NCBI GenBank assembly: GCA_048268105.1
Contig: JBLWWH010000007.1
Span: forward strand, 1-64,000
Source of the DNA: Profundicola sp048268105
Lineage (GTDB): Bacteria; Bacteroidota; Bacteroidia; Flavobacteriales; Weeksellaceae
Direction of reading: 5' to 3'
Length of the DNA stretch: 64,000 bases
In this document: piece after piece, positions 17,672 through 26,376 of the stretch
Layout of the letters: each line of letters opens with the position of its first letter
Numbering within the stretch: position 1 is the first letter of the stretch
Notes under the pieces: model-generated
Seen by the model: the letters and a program-made list of their open reading frames with translations, nothing else
Told to the model about the DNA's origin: nothing
Database searches by the model: none
Program-made: the position numbers and the translations under genes

Positions 17672-18178
17672 TTATTGGGCATCTGGTACCAAGTTCGCTG
17701 CCCAACTTTGGTCTAGAGGCTGTTGCCAATTATCCCAGAAATCAGATAAATTAGAAACACTGTTGTTAAACACAATGGTGTTTTTTGCTATATCACCATT
17801 TTTAACTTTGTTCTTAAAATCAAATAATTTCTCGGTTTTCATTTGGTCGTTTTCTAAATAACTCACCAACATTCTATCTGTAAATGAAGCACCTATTTTA
17901 TCTTCTATTAATTTAATATATCGAGTTAGTGAATCGATTGAACAGCCTGAGGCTGCAGCTGGAGATTCGTCTACCGCAATTACTAAAAACTGGTCGAAAA
18001 TCCATTCATAACCACCCTTTAATGCATTTCCATGCGCATTCCATTGTGGCATGAATTGGTCCATATTAGTTTTGACGACTTTGGTTTCCACTTCATCTAA
18101 TTTTCTTTCTGCCATAAAAACCCATAGCCTAGACTCGGCTGGGTAGTTTATAAAATAACTTTGAACTAGTGTAATCAT
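17672..18178 (-). CDS. Conserved hypothetical protein, often misnamed ABC transporter ATPase
   Basis: A 168-aa protein of a Bacteroidota-specific family with the pattern RLWVFMAERKL, FMPQWNAHGNALKGGYEWIF and SPAAASGCSIDSL. Relatives are usually called ABC transporter ATPase, but there is no Walker A, signature or Walker B motif here, so that name is not supported. The conserved Cys in ASGCSID and the His in WNAHG are the best candidate functional residues. The role is unknown. It is convergent with the SRPBCC-like gene. Confidence 0.75.
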   Translation of the reverse strand: MITLVQSYFINYPAESRLWVFMAERKLDEVETKVVKTNMDQFMPQWNAHGNALKGGYEWIFDQFLVIAVDESPAAASGCSIDSLTRYIKLIEDKIGASFTDRMLVSYLENDQMKTEKLFDFKNKVKNGDIAKNTIVFNNSVSNLSDFWDNWQQPLDQSWAANLVPDAQ

Positions 18179-18262
18179 AGTTTTATTAATATTGAGTAAA
18201 TTTACAAATTAATCTCTGCATTAAGTCAATTTTGGCTATATAATCAAAGAATTGTCCTTATT

Positions 18263-20641
18263 ATGAAAGCATTTATTTATATCCTGGCTTTATTAACTAC
18301 ATCTAGTCTTTTAGGTCAAAACCCCAATCGAATTTTTAAAGATTTTAATCAAAAAAACGTAAAATATGTAGTTGAGGTAAACGATGGTACCTATAGAATT
18401 GAGTTTTTAACCGACCAAATAGTAGAAACTAGTTTTATACCCAATGGAGAAGTTTTAAATGAAAAATCTCATGCGGTGGTAATTGATTTAAAAGAAATGG
18501 CCACAATAGCGAATGAAGATGCTGAGCAAATTGAGATTTCATCTACAGACTTAAAAGTTATAATTCAAAAATCACCTTTTCAAATATCCTATTACAATAA
18601 TGATAATTTAATCATTTCTGAAAAAGAAGGTTATAGAAAGGATTCGCTAGAGAATATTCAATTTAATCTTAAACCACATGAAATTCTATATGGAGGAGGA
18701 GCAAGAGCGCTTGGAATGAATCGTCGTGGTCATAAACTAGAATTGTACAATCGAGCGCACTATGGCTATGAAACCCATTCAGAATTGATGAATTATACCA
18801 TGCCGATTGTAGTTTCATCCGAACGCTATATGATTCATTTCGATAATGCACCTATCGGATTTTTGGATTTAGATAGTAAAGAAAATAACACCTTAGAATA
18901 CCAAACCATATCAGGAAGAAAGACGTATCAAGTTATTGTTGGTAATGATTGGGAAGGATTGATTGCAAATTATACAGAACTCACCGGCCGCCAGCCGATG
19001 TTGCCACGTTGGGCTTTGGGCAATTTCTCAAGTAGATTTGGATATCATTCTCAGGAGGAAGTTACGAATACGATTCAGAAATTTAGGGATGAAGAAATTC
19101 CAGTAGACGCGGTTATCTTGGATTTATATTGGTTTGGAAAAGAGGTGAAAGGAACTATGGGGAACTTAAAGTTTGATGTGGATTCATTCCCTCAGCCTAA
19201 GAAAATGATTCAAGATTTAAGAAAAAAGAATGTTGAAACTATTTTAATCACAGAGCCATTTCTTTTAACAACATCAGATCGCTGGAACGAAGCCGTAAAA
19301 GAAAATATTCTTGCTAAAGATTCTCTGGGAAAACCATACACCTATGATTTCTTTTTTGGGAATACAGGATTGATAGATATTTATTCAAAAGAAGGCTATA
19401 ATTGGTTTTCTAATATTTATAAAGATTTAATTCACATGGGCGTAACCGGCATGTGGGGTGATCTAGGAGAGCCTGAGGTGCATCCATCTGGTTTATTTCA
19501 TGCGGCTGGAACTGCAGATGAGGTACATAATATTTATGGTCATGATTGGGCTAGATTAGTTCAATCGGCTTATGCAGATGTTAAACCACAAGATCGACCA
19601 TTTATTTTGATGCGTGCAGCTTATTCAGGTTCGCAACGATACGGCATTGTTCCATGGACGGGAGATGTTAATAGAACTTGGGGAGGTTTGCAATCTCAAC
19701 CAGAAATTGCGCTACAAATGGGAATGCAAGGCATTGGTTATATGCACAGTGATTTAGGAGGATTTGCAGGCGATAATTTAGATGATGAATTATATGTAAG
19801 ATGGCTGCAGTATGGTGTTTTTCAGCCGATTTTTCGCCCACATGCTCAAGAGGACGTAGCAAGCGAACCTGTGTTTAGAAGTGAATGGGCCAAGAATTTA
19901 TCTCGCGAAGCCATCAATTTGCGTTATCAATTGTTACCCTATAATTACAATTTAGTTTTTGAAAATTATAAAATTGGAAAACCCTTAATGCGCCCCTTGT
20001 TTTTTGAGGAATCAGACAATATTGATTTAATGACTTATAGCGATGCTTACTTTTGGGGAGACGATTTTGTGATTTCACCGGTTTTAAAACCAGCTGAAAA
20101 AACTAAAAAGCTTTATTTACCAAAAACTGCTAATTGGGTTGATTTTTATTCTAAGAAAAAATATGAAGGCGGAAAAGAACATAAAATCACTTTGAAAGAA
20201 GATTATATTCCAACCTTTGTTCGTTCGGGAGCGATAATTCCAATGGCTCCAAAAATGCAATCTACCAAAGAATATAATGGAGATGAGTTAATCATAAATT
20301 ACTATTTCGATGATGGAGTTCAGTGGTCGTCATCTCATGTTTATAATGACAACGGATTGTTATCCGAAGCATATCAAAAAGGAGCTTTTGAGCAAATGGT
20401 TTTTGCGGTAGAAAATCAAGGAAAGGAAATTGTTTTAAACTTAGATACTAAATTAGGACACAATTATAAGTCAGGAAATAAGGAGATTACTTGGGTGATT
20501 TATAATTTAACTCAGCAACCCAAATCCTTAAAAATAGGAGATAAAACTTATCCTATTAATTGGAAGAAAAAATCTAAGGTGTTGAAAATTAAAACTAATT
20601 GGAATTCAGCTGAAAGTAAATCTATTAGAATTCAATTTTAG
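18263..20641 (+). CDS. GH31 alpha-glucosidase, secreted
   Basis: A 792-aa glycoside hydrolase of family 31 that cleaves terminal alpha-glucosidic (or related) bonds. It starts with a signal peptide (MKAFIYILALLTTSSLLGQ), has the N-terminal beta-sandwich with HKLELYNRAHYGYETH, then the barrel. The nucleophile Asp is in GMWGDLGEPE and the acid/base Asp in PWTGDVNRTW, followed by GGFAGD and FQPIFRPHAQ. The exact substrate is open, since alpha-xylosidases share these motifs. It stands alone, with no SusCD pair beside it, so it is not part of a classical polysaccharide utilisation locus in this window. Confidence 0.9.
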   Translation: MKAFIYILALLTTSSLLGQNPNRIFKDFNQKNVKYVVEVNDGTYRIEFLTDQIVETSFIPNGEVLNEKSHAVVIDLKEMATIANEDAEQIEISSTDLKVIIQKSPFQISYYNNDNLIISEKEGYRKDSLENIQFNLKPHEILYGGGARALGMNRRGHKLELYNRAHYGYETHSELMNYTMPIVVSSERYMIHFDNAPIGFLDLDSKENNTLEYQTISGRKTYQVIVGNDWEGLIANYTELTGRQPMLPRWALGNFSSRFGYHSQEEVTNTIQKFRDEEIPVDAVILDLYWFGKEVKGTMGNLKFDVDSFPQPKKMIQDLRKKNVETILITEPFLLTTSDRWNEAVKENILAKDSLGKPYTYDFFFGNTGLIDIYSKEGYNWFSNIYKDLIHMGVTGMWGDLGEPEVHPSGLFHAAGTADEVHNIYGHDWARLVQSAYADVKPQDRPFILMRAAYSGSQRYGIVPWTGDVNRTWGGLQSQPEIALQMGMQGIGYMHSDLGGFAGDNLDDELYVRWLQYGVFQPIFRPHAQEDVASEPVFRSEWAKNLSREAINLRYQLLPYNYNLVFENYKIGKPLMRPLFFEESDNIDLMTYSDAYFWGDDFVISPVLKPAEKTKKLYLPKTANWVDFYSKKKYEGGKEHKITLKEDYIPTFVRSGAIIPMAPKMQSTKEYNGDELIINYYFDDGVQWSSSHVYNDNGLLSEAYQKGAFEQMVFAVENQGKEIVLNLDTKLGHNYKSGNKEITWVIYNLTQQPKSLKIGDKTYPINWKKKSKVLKIKTNWNSAESKSIRIQF

Positions 20642-20670
20642 GATTCATTCTTAATTAAAGCTTAATCATT

Positions 20671-20678
20671 TATATTTG
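20671..20678 (+). promoter_or_regulatory. Promoter -7 box TATATTTG for cmk
   Basis: Exact TAnnTTTG match, 14 nt before the cmk ATG. Confidence 0.55.
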
Positions 20679-20692
20679 TACAAACTGAATTT

Positions 20693-21382
20693 ATGACACC
20701 TAAAGTAATCGCCATAGACGGACATTCCTCAACTGGAAAGAGCTCGCTTTCTAAGAAAGTAGCTTCAGCTCTTGGTTTTATTCATGTGGATACAGGTGCT
20801 ATGTACAGAGCGATTGCTTGGTATACATTAGACAAAAAAATGTTGTCTTCCGAAGGTCAACTTTTAGTCGATAAAATAGTGAATTCACTAGATGATATTA
20901 ATTTAAAATTTGAATTAAATCCAACTTCGGGGAATCGAGAGATTCATCTAAATGACCAAAACATTGAAGGAGAAATTCGTTCGATGGAAGTGGCGAATTT
21001 GGTGAGCACCGTGGCGAAAATTCCCGAAATTCGAGAACACTTAGTGAAACTTCAACGTCAAATGGCTAATGAGGTGGGAATTGTAATGGACGGAAGGGAT
21101 ATTGGGAGCGTAGTTTTTCCAGATGCACCTGTTAAAATATTCCTAACAGCTAGTGCAAAAGTTCGTGCACAGCGTAGGTATGATGAATTAAGATCCAATG
21201 GTGTTGAAATTACTTTTGATGAGGTAGAGGAAAACATCAACAGTCGTGATGCTATCGATACCCAACGATCCGCTTCGCCATTAGTAAAAGCCGAAGATGC
21301 TATTGAGGTGAAAAATGATCACATGAATCAAGAGGAGACATTACAAACTGTCTTAAAAATCATCAAAGAAAAAGGGATTTGA
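20693..21382 (+). CDS. cmk: Cytidylate kinase
   Basis: Phosphorylates CMP and dCMP to the diphosphates in pyrimidine nucleotide recycling. The 229-aa product has the P-loop GHSSTGKSSLSKK at residues 9-21, the CMP-binding DTGAMYRAIAWY, and the MDGRDIGSVVFPDAPVKIFL segment, all typical of bacterial type I Cmk. No neighbours appear to be cotranscribed. Nothing unusual. Confidence 0.96.
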   Translation: MTPKVIAIDGHSSTGKSSLSKKVASALGFIHVDTGAMYRAIAWYTLDKKMLSSEGQLLVDKIVNSLDDINLKFELNPTSGNREIHLNDQNIEGEIRSMEVANLVSTVAKIPEIREHLVKLQRQMANEVGIVMDGRDIGSVVFPDAPVKIFLTASAKVRAQRRYDELRSNGVEITFDEVEENINSRDAIDTQRSASPLVKAEDAIEVKNDHMNQEETLQTVLKIIKEKGI

Positions 21383-21493
21383 AATTCGTAAACGAAACGA
21401 AAGTTTTATTGCGCATTTTAAGTATTAAAATTTAGCATGAATTAGCTATATTTTATATCTTTCATAGAATTTAATAAATACAAGCAAAAGCCT

Positions 21494-21501
21494 TAGTTTT
21501 G
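21494..21501 (+). promoter_or_regulatory. Promoter -7 box TAGTTTTG for serS
   Basis: Exact TAnnTTTG match, 22 nt before the serS ATG. Confidence 0.55.
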
Positions 21502-21523
21502 CAAACAATCAAAATCCATTTAT

Positions 21524-22786
21524 ATGTTATTGGTTACAGACATTAGAGAAAACAAAGAACGAATTATTGAGGGGCTAAAAAAAAGAAACATCGAAGACTT
21601 ATCTGTCTTAGATAAAATTATTGAAGCCGACGATAATCGTAAAAAGACACAATTTGAATTAGATACTATTTTAGCTGAATCAAATCAATTGTCCAAGCAA
21701 ATTGGAGAGTTGTTTAAGAGTGGTAAAGGAGCCGAGGCTAATGAGTTGAAAGAGCAAACGTCTTCTCTAAAAGAAAAATCAAAAAAACTACAAGAGGATC
21801 TTAACAACTACAAGGACGAACTAGAAGCTTACTTATTCCAAATCCCAAATGCTTTACACGAATCAGTTGTAGCAGGAAAAGGAGAGGAAGATAATGTTTT
21901 GGTCTCTATTCATGGTGAAGCAGAGGAAAAGGGCGGTCTTCCACATTGGGAATTAGCAGCCAAATACGACATAATCGATTTTGAATTAGGTACTAAAATT
22001 ACCGGTGCTGGTTTCCCAGTGTATAAAGGAAAGGGTGCAAGATTACAGCGCGCTTTAATCAATTACTTTTTAGATAAAAATACAGCTGCTGGATATAAAG
22101 AAATTTTACCTCCATTAATGGTCAATGAAGCTTCAGCGCGTGGAACAGGGCAGTTGCCAGACAAGGAAGCACAGATGTATGAAATTCCATTGGATAGTTT
22201 TTATATGATTCCAACTTCTGAGGTGCCAGTTACCAACATTTATCGTGATGTTGTGATGGAAGACAAAGATTTTCCAGTGATGATGACAGCTTATTCTCCG
22301 TGTTTTAGAAGAGAAGCAGGTTCTTATGGCAAGGATGTGCGAGGATTGAATAGATTACATCAATTCGACAAAGTTGAATTAGTTAGAATAGAGAAGCCAG
22401 AGAATTCTTATGCAGCATTAGAAGCTATGAAGAATCAAGTAGCCATCATTTTAGAAGAATTAGGTTTAACCTACAGAATCTTGCATTTATGTGGGGGTGA
22501 TACAGGCTTTGCAGCTGCTTCAACTTTTGATTTCGAGGTGTGGTCACCAGCACAACATAGATGGTTGGAGGTGAGTTCAGTTTCAAATTTCGAAACCTTC
22601 CAGGCCAATCGATTAAAGTTAAGATATAAAGCAGACAAGGGAACAGAGTATTGTCACACCTTAAATGGAAGTTCATTGGCTCTACCTCGTGTTTTAGCAT
22701 CTATCTTAGAACATTATCAAGTAGAAGACGGAATTGAAATTCCTGAAGTATTACACCAGTTCACCGGCTTCACTAAAATTAGCTAA
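21524..22786 (+). CDS. serS: Seryl-tRNA synthetase
   Basis: Charges tRNA-Ser with serine (and supplies Ser-tRNA for selenocysteine where used). The 420-aa class II enzyme has an N-terminal antiparallel coiled-coil arm (about residues 25-100) that grips the long variable arm of the tRNA. Motif 2 is FRREAGSYGKDVRGLNRLHQ and motif 3 is GSSLALPRVLASILEHYQ, with the serine-binding TSEVPVTN before them. Length and motifs are standard. Confidence 0.97.
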   Translation: MLLVTDIRENKERIIEGLKKRNIEDLSVLDKIIEADDNRKKTQFELDTILAESNQLSKQIGELFKSGKGAEANELKEQTSSLKEKSKKLQEDLNNYKDELEAYLFQIPNALHESVVAGKGEEDNVLVSIHGEAEEKGGLPHWELAAKYDIIDFELGTKITGAGFPVYKGKGARLQRALINYFLDKNTAAGYKEILPPLMVNEASARGTGQLPDKEAQMYEIPLDSFYMIPTSEVPVTNIYRDVVMEDKDFPVMMTAYSPCFRREAGSYGKDVRGLNRLHQFDKVELVRIEKPENSYAALEAMKNQVAIILEELGLTYRILHLCGGDTGFAAASTFDFEVWSPAQHRWLEVSSVSNFETFQANRLKLRYKADKGTEYCHTLNGSSLALPRVLASILEHYQVEDGIEIPEVLHQFTGFTKIS

Positions 22787-22867
22787 AATTAAACTTTAGC
22801 AAGCAACGTATGCTCATTTATTTCGTCTAAAGAACTATAAAAATTAGTTTTACGTAAAAATCTAATC

Positions 22868-22895
22868 TTGTCAAAATAGACTTGAATTAATTTTG
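22868..22895 (+). promoter_or_regulatory. Promoter (TTG, N17, TAATTTTG) for dapA
   Basis: A -33 TTG at 22868-22870 and a -7 box TAATTTTG at 22888-22895, with 17 nt between, precede the dapA ATG by 32 nt. Confidence 0.55.
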
Positions 22896-22927
22896 TTATA
22901 TTATATAATTATAAATTTCAATCATTC

Positions 22928-23806
22928 ATGAATAAAGATTTAATCGGAACAGGGGTAGCTTTAATCACACCTTTTGATCAACATAATCAAGTAGACCATT
23001 CGGGTTTAGCCAATTTGGTGAATCACGCCATAGATTCTGGTGTAGAATTTCTAGTATTAATGGGAACAACAGCTGAGTCTGCCACTCTTTCTAAAGAAGA
23101 AAAGGAGGCGGCAATTCAAACCATTAAAGAGACTAATAATGGCAGGTTGCCATTGGTGATTGGAATTGGTGGAAATAATACAGCTCAGGTTATTGAGGAA
23201 ATTAAAAACACAGATTTGTCTGATTATACAGCGATTTTATCTGCGTCTCCATCTTATAATAAGCCCACCCAAGAAGGTATTTACCAACATTTTAAATCAA
23301 TTGCTGAATCAACGGACAAGGACATTATCTTATATAATGTTCCAGGAAGAACGGCTTCTAATGTTGAGGCTTCAACTACCATTAGATTAGCAAAAGAATT
23401 TAAAAATATAGTTGCTATTAAAGAAGCTTCGCCAAATTATATGCAATCATCTTTAATTCTAAATGAGAAATTAGAGGGATTCATGATGCTATCAGGTGAT
23501 GATGCTTTTGGTTTACCTATGACTTTAGCGGGAGGGAAAGGAGTGATTTCAGTGATCGGACAAGCCTTACCACAATATAGTGAGATGATTCGTAGCGCTT
23601 TGGATAAAAAAGTAGACGAAGCCTATGCTTTATACTATGACATCTTAAATCTAACTGAAGCTATTTATGATGAGGGAAATCCAGCTGGAATTAAAGCCTT
23701 AATGCAAGTTCAAGGAGTTTGCTCTAGTGAAACTCGTTTGCCACTAGTAAAAGCATCAGAAGATTTGGAACTAAAGATTGAAAAGCTTTTCAATAAATTA
23801 AAATAA
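22928..23806 (+). CDS. dapA: 4-hydroxy-tetrahydrodipicolinate synthase
   Basis: Condenses pyruvate with aspartate semialdehyde, the first committed step toward diaminopimelate and lysine. The 292-aa product has GTTAESATLSKEEK, the catalytic Tyr in ILYNVPGRT and the Schiff-base Lys in NIVAIKEASPN. It opens the conserved Bacteroidota block dapA-bamD-omega-coaBC-DUF4835-recN. bamD starts 74 bp downstream with its own promoter box. Confidence 0.96.
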   Translation: MNKDLIGTGVALITPFDQHNQVDHSGLANLVNHAIDSGVEFLVLMGTTAESATLSKEEKEAAIQTIKETNNGRLPLVIGIGGNNTAQVIEEIKNTDLSDYTAILSASPSYNKPTQEGIYQHFKSIAESTDKDIILYNVPGRTASNVEASTTIRLAKEFKNIVAIKEASPNYMQSSLILNEKLEGFMMLSGDDAFGLPMTLAGGKGVISVIGQALPQYSEMIRSALDKKVDEAYALYYDILNLTEAIYDEGNPAGIKALMQVQGVCSSETRLPLVKASEDLELKIEKLFNKLK

Positions 23807-23871
23807 TACATGTTTCAAATTTTAAGATTGAAGTTCAGTCAATTAAAAATGGAGAATACCAAGAAAAACCT

Positions 23872-23879
23872 TATTTTTG
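23872..23879 (+). promoter_or_regulatory. Promoter box TATTTTTG, 4 nt before the second ATG of bamD
   Basis: The order is TATTTTTG-C-ATG-ATG. Placing the start at the second ATG (23884) gives the same 4-nt spacing as at 4201 and 7449 and suggests leaderless translation. Confidence 0.5.
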
Positions 23880-23883
23880 CATG

Positions 23884-24726
23884 ATGTTGAAAAAAGTAGT
23901 TGTGATAGTCTTTTTTCTGGGCTTGTTAGTTTCGTGCAACAAGACCTACGAAAAAGCCATGAAGAGCACAGAGCCTGAGTTTATTTTAAGCGCAGCTGAT
24001 GAGCTATATGAACAAGAAAAATGGCCTTATGCGATAGAGTTATATCGTAAAGTGGCTTCTGCTTATGCTGGAACAGAGCAAGCAGAGGAGATTGCATATA
24101 AAAGTGCTTATGCTAACTATAATGATGAGAACTATACTTTAGCCGCTAAACAATTTAAGAATTTCTATTCAGGATTCAATAGAAGCGATAGAGCAGAAGA
24201 GGCATTGTATATGTCAGCTTTTAGTTATTATCAAGGTTCTCCAAAATATAACTTAGATCAAACCAATACCTACGAGGCTATTAGAGAACTACAAGGATTC
24301 ATTGATGCTTACCCAAGTTCAGAGAAAGTTAAAGAAGCGAACGTTTTAATCAATGAATTACAGCAAAAATTAGAGAGAAAAGCTTTTGAGATTGCAAAAG
24401 CCTATCATAAAACTTTGAAATATAAAGCAGCTGCCGTATCTTTTGCTAATTTCTTAGAGGACTTTCCTGATTCAAATCTAATCGAAGAGGCGAATATGTA
24501 TTTATTACGCTCTAGATCTGAGTTAGCGATTAAAAGTATTTTCGATAAAAAGGAGTTGAGATTGAAAGATGCAGCTACGACTTATCGATTGTTTATTAGA
24601 AAATATCCAAATACCGAGTTTAAGAAAGAAGCTGATGAATGGAATGAAAAGATTGAAGAAGAATCTAAATTGCATTCAGAGGTTTTAAATCAAATAGAAG
24701 AACAAAAAAAGAATACCCAATCATAA
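23884..24726 (+). CDS. bamD: Outer membrane assembly lipoprotein BamD
   Basis: Lipoprotein of the BAM complex that inserts beta-barrel proteins into the outer membrane. The signal peptide ends in the lipobox LLVSC (Cys18 from the second Met), followed by a tandem of TPR helices (for example WPYAIELYRKVASAYAGTEQ, and ESELAIKS-type repeats) over the rest of the 280 aa. Two ATGs stand in a row at 23881 and 23884. I choose the second because of promoter spacing; the first cannot be excluded. The omega gene follows after 1 bp. Confidence 0.9.
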   Translation: MLKKVVVIVFFLGLLVSCNKTYEKAMKSTEPEFILSAADELYEQEKWPYAIELYRKVASAYAGTEQAEEIAYKSAYANYNDENYTLAAKQFKNFYSGFNRSDRAEEALYMSAFSYYQGSPKYNLDQTNTYEAIRELQGFIDAYPSSEKVKEANVLINELQQKLERKAFEIAKAYHKTLKYKAAAVSFANFLEDFPDSNLIEEANMYLLRSRSELAIKSIFDKKELRLKDAATTYRLFIRKYPNTEFKKEADEWNEKIEEESKLHSEVLNQIEEQKKNTQS

Positions 24727-24727
24727 T

Positions 24728-25060
24728 ATGGACTATAAAAATGTAGATGCGGAATTAACGACAAAAACGTATAACCGCGACAAAATTGAGGAGCCAACTG
24801 GAAATTTGTACGAAGCTATTGCCATTATGGGCAAAAGAGCCGAGCAAATTCAAAGTGAACTAAGAACAGAATTATTAGAAAAATTAGATGAATTTGCTGC
24901 ACATTCAGATTCTTTAGAAGAGATTTTTGAGAACAGAGAGCAAATTGAAGTATCTAAGTTCTATGAAAGATTACCAAAGCCAACAGCCATTGCGATCAAA
25001 GAATGGAAAGATGGTAATGTGTACTTTAGAAGACCAGAAGAGGAGATCAAGATCAAATAA
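24728..25060 (+). CDS. rpoZ: RNA polymerase omega-like subunit (Bacteroidota type)
   Basis: A 110-aa protein with TGNLYEAIAIMGKRAEQI, the helix that corresponds to the omega/Rpb6 core, and a C-terminal part ending in WKDGNVYFRRPEEE. It is the small omega-like protein found between bamD and coaBC in Bacteroidota. It helps assemble and stabilise the beta-prime subunit. The start lies 1 bp after the bamD stop, and a hairpin terminator follows before coaBC. Confidence 0.85.
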   Translation: MDYKNVDAELTTKTYNRDKIEEPTGNLYEAIAIMGKRAEQIQSELRTELLEKLDEFAAHSDSLEEIFENREQIEVSKFYERLPKPTAIAIKEWKDGNVYFRRPEEEIKIK

Positions 25061-25083
25061 TTCTTGATTCAACTGTTTTAATC

Positions 25084-25147
25084 GCATCAAAAAGCCCAAA
25101 AATAATCACCTAATTCTTTAGGGTTTTTGGGTTTTATGATGCTTTTT
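25084..25147 (+). terminator. Long hairpin terminator or attenuator between omega and coaBC
   Basis: GCATCAAAAAGCCCAAAAA (25084-25102) pairs with TTTTTGGGTTTTATGATGC (25124-25142), nearly complete, around a 21-nt loop, followed by CTTTTT. It lies 26 bp before the TTG start of coaBC, so coaBC expression would need readthrough or an internal promoter. Confidence 0.7.
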
Positions 25148-25167
25148 CATTTTAAAAATCTAACATA

Positions 25168-26376
25168 TTGTCTGTATTAAAGAATAAAAAAATCCTGGTA
25201 GCCGTAAGTGCTGGAATCGCCGCTTATAAATCGGCCTTTCTTGTGCGTGCATTGATTAAAAAGGGAGCAGAGGTGAAAGTTATTTTAACACCAGAGGCAA
25301 CTAAATTCGTTACACCACTTACACTTGCTACTTTATCTAAAAATCCTGTTGATTGGGAGTTTTCCAACAAAAAAGGAGATTGGGCTAATCACGTAGAATT
25401 AGGTCTTTGGGCCGATGCAATGGTGATTGCTCCATTAACAGCCAGAACGCTATCGTCTATGGCAGACGGTCATTGCGATAATCTTGTACTGGCAACTTAT
25501 CTCTCGGCCAAGTGCCCGGTAATTGTCGCACCAGCTATGGACTTAGACATGTACCAACATCCCTCTACGGCAGAGAATTTAGAGAAAATTCAATCTCATG
25601 GAGATCTTGTTATACCAGCTACTTCAGGAGAGTTGGCAAGTGGATTGGTAGGGCAAGGTAGAATGGAAGAACCAGATGAGATTGTGAGATTCGTTGAGGG
25701 CTTCTTTAAAAAGGATTTAATATTAAGCGGAAAGAAAATTTTAATTTCTGCAGGACCTACTTATGAGGCTATAGACCCGGTTAGATTTATTGGAAATCAT
25801 TCCTCTGGTAAGATGGGGTTTGAATTGGCTAAAATGGCAGAGAAGCTAGGCGCTGAGGTTACTTTGGTAGCTGGACCTACGCATCAATCAGTGGAGGGAC
25901 ACAATATCAATAGAATTGATGTTACGTCAGCCTTGAGCATGTTAGAGGCCATCGAAACTGTATATGATGATCAAGACATTGTAATTATGGCAGCAGCTGT
26001 TGCAGATTACAGACCTGCTGAAATTGCTGATCAAAAAATTAAGAAAAATTCAGATAAAATGACCATTGAGATGGTTAAGAATCCAGATATATTAAAATAT
26101 TTAGGTACCAAAAAAGCTAATAAAATGCTCGTCGGCTTCGCTTTGGAAACAAACGATGCAATAAAACATGCAAAAGGAAAGTTAGAGCGTAAGAACGCTG
26201 ACTTAATTGTACTGAATACTTTGGAAGATGAGGATGCAGGTTTTGGTGTTGAAACTAATAAGGTAACTTTTATTACAGCTAATAAAGAACCTTTGTCTTT
26301 TCCATTAAAATCCAAAACAGAAGTTGCCAAAGATATTCTTACCTTTATAGCACAAAATTTAAAAACTAATGCGTAA
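25168..26376 (+). CDS. coaBC: Bifunctional phosphopantothenoylcysteine decarboxylase/synthetase
   Basis: Makes 4'-phosphopantetheine for coenzyme A in two steps: CoaB joins phosphopantothenate to cysteine, and CoaC decarboxylates the product. The N-terminal flavoprotein half has AAYKSAFLVRALIKKGAEV, the catalytic His in NHVELGLWADAM, PAMDLDMYQHP and GELASGLVGQGRM. The C-terminal half has SAGPTYEAIDPVRFIGNHSS and a Lys-rich KIKKNSDKM. The start is TTG at 25168 (MSVLKNKKILVAVSAG), which matches the usual length. It overlaps the next gene by 8 bp. Confidence 0.95.
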   Translation: MSVLKNKKILVAVSAGIAAYKSAFLVRALIKKGAEVKVILTPEATKFVTPLTLATLSKNPVDWEFSNKKGDWANHVELGLWADAMVIAPLTARTLSSMADGHCDNLVLATYLSAKCPVIVAPAMDLDMYQHPSTAENLEKIQSHGDLVIPATSGELASGLVGQGRMEEPDEIVRFVEGFFKKDLILSGKKILISAGPTYEAIDPVRFIGNHSSGKMGFELAKMAEKLGAEVTLVAGPTHQSVEGHNINRIDVTSALSMLEAIETVYDDQDIVIMAAAVADYRPAEIADQKIKKNSDKMTIEMVKNPDILKYLGTKKANKMLVGFALETNDAIKHAKGKLERKNADLIVLNTLEDEDAGFGVETNKVTFITANKEPLSFPLKSKTEVAKDILTFIAQNLKTNA

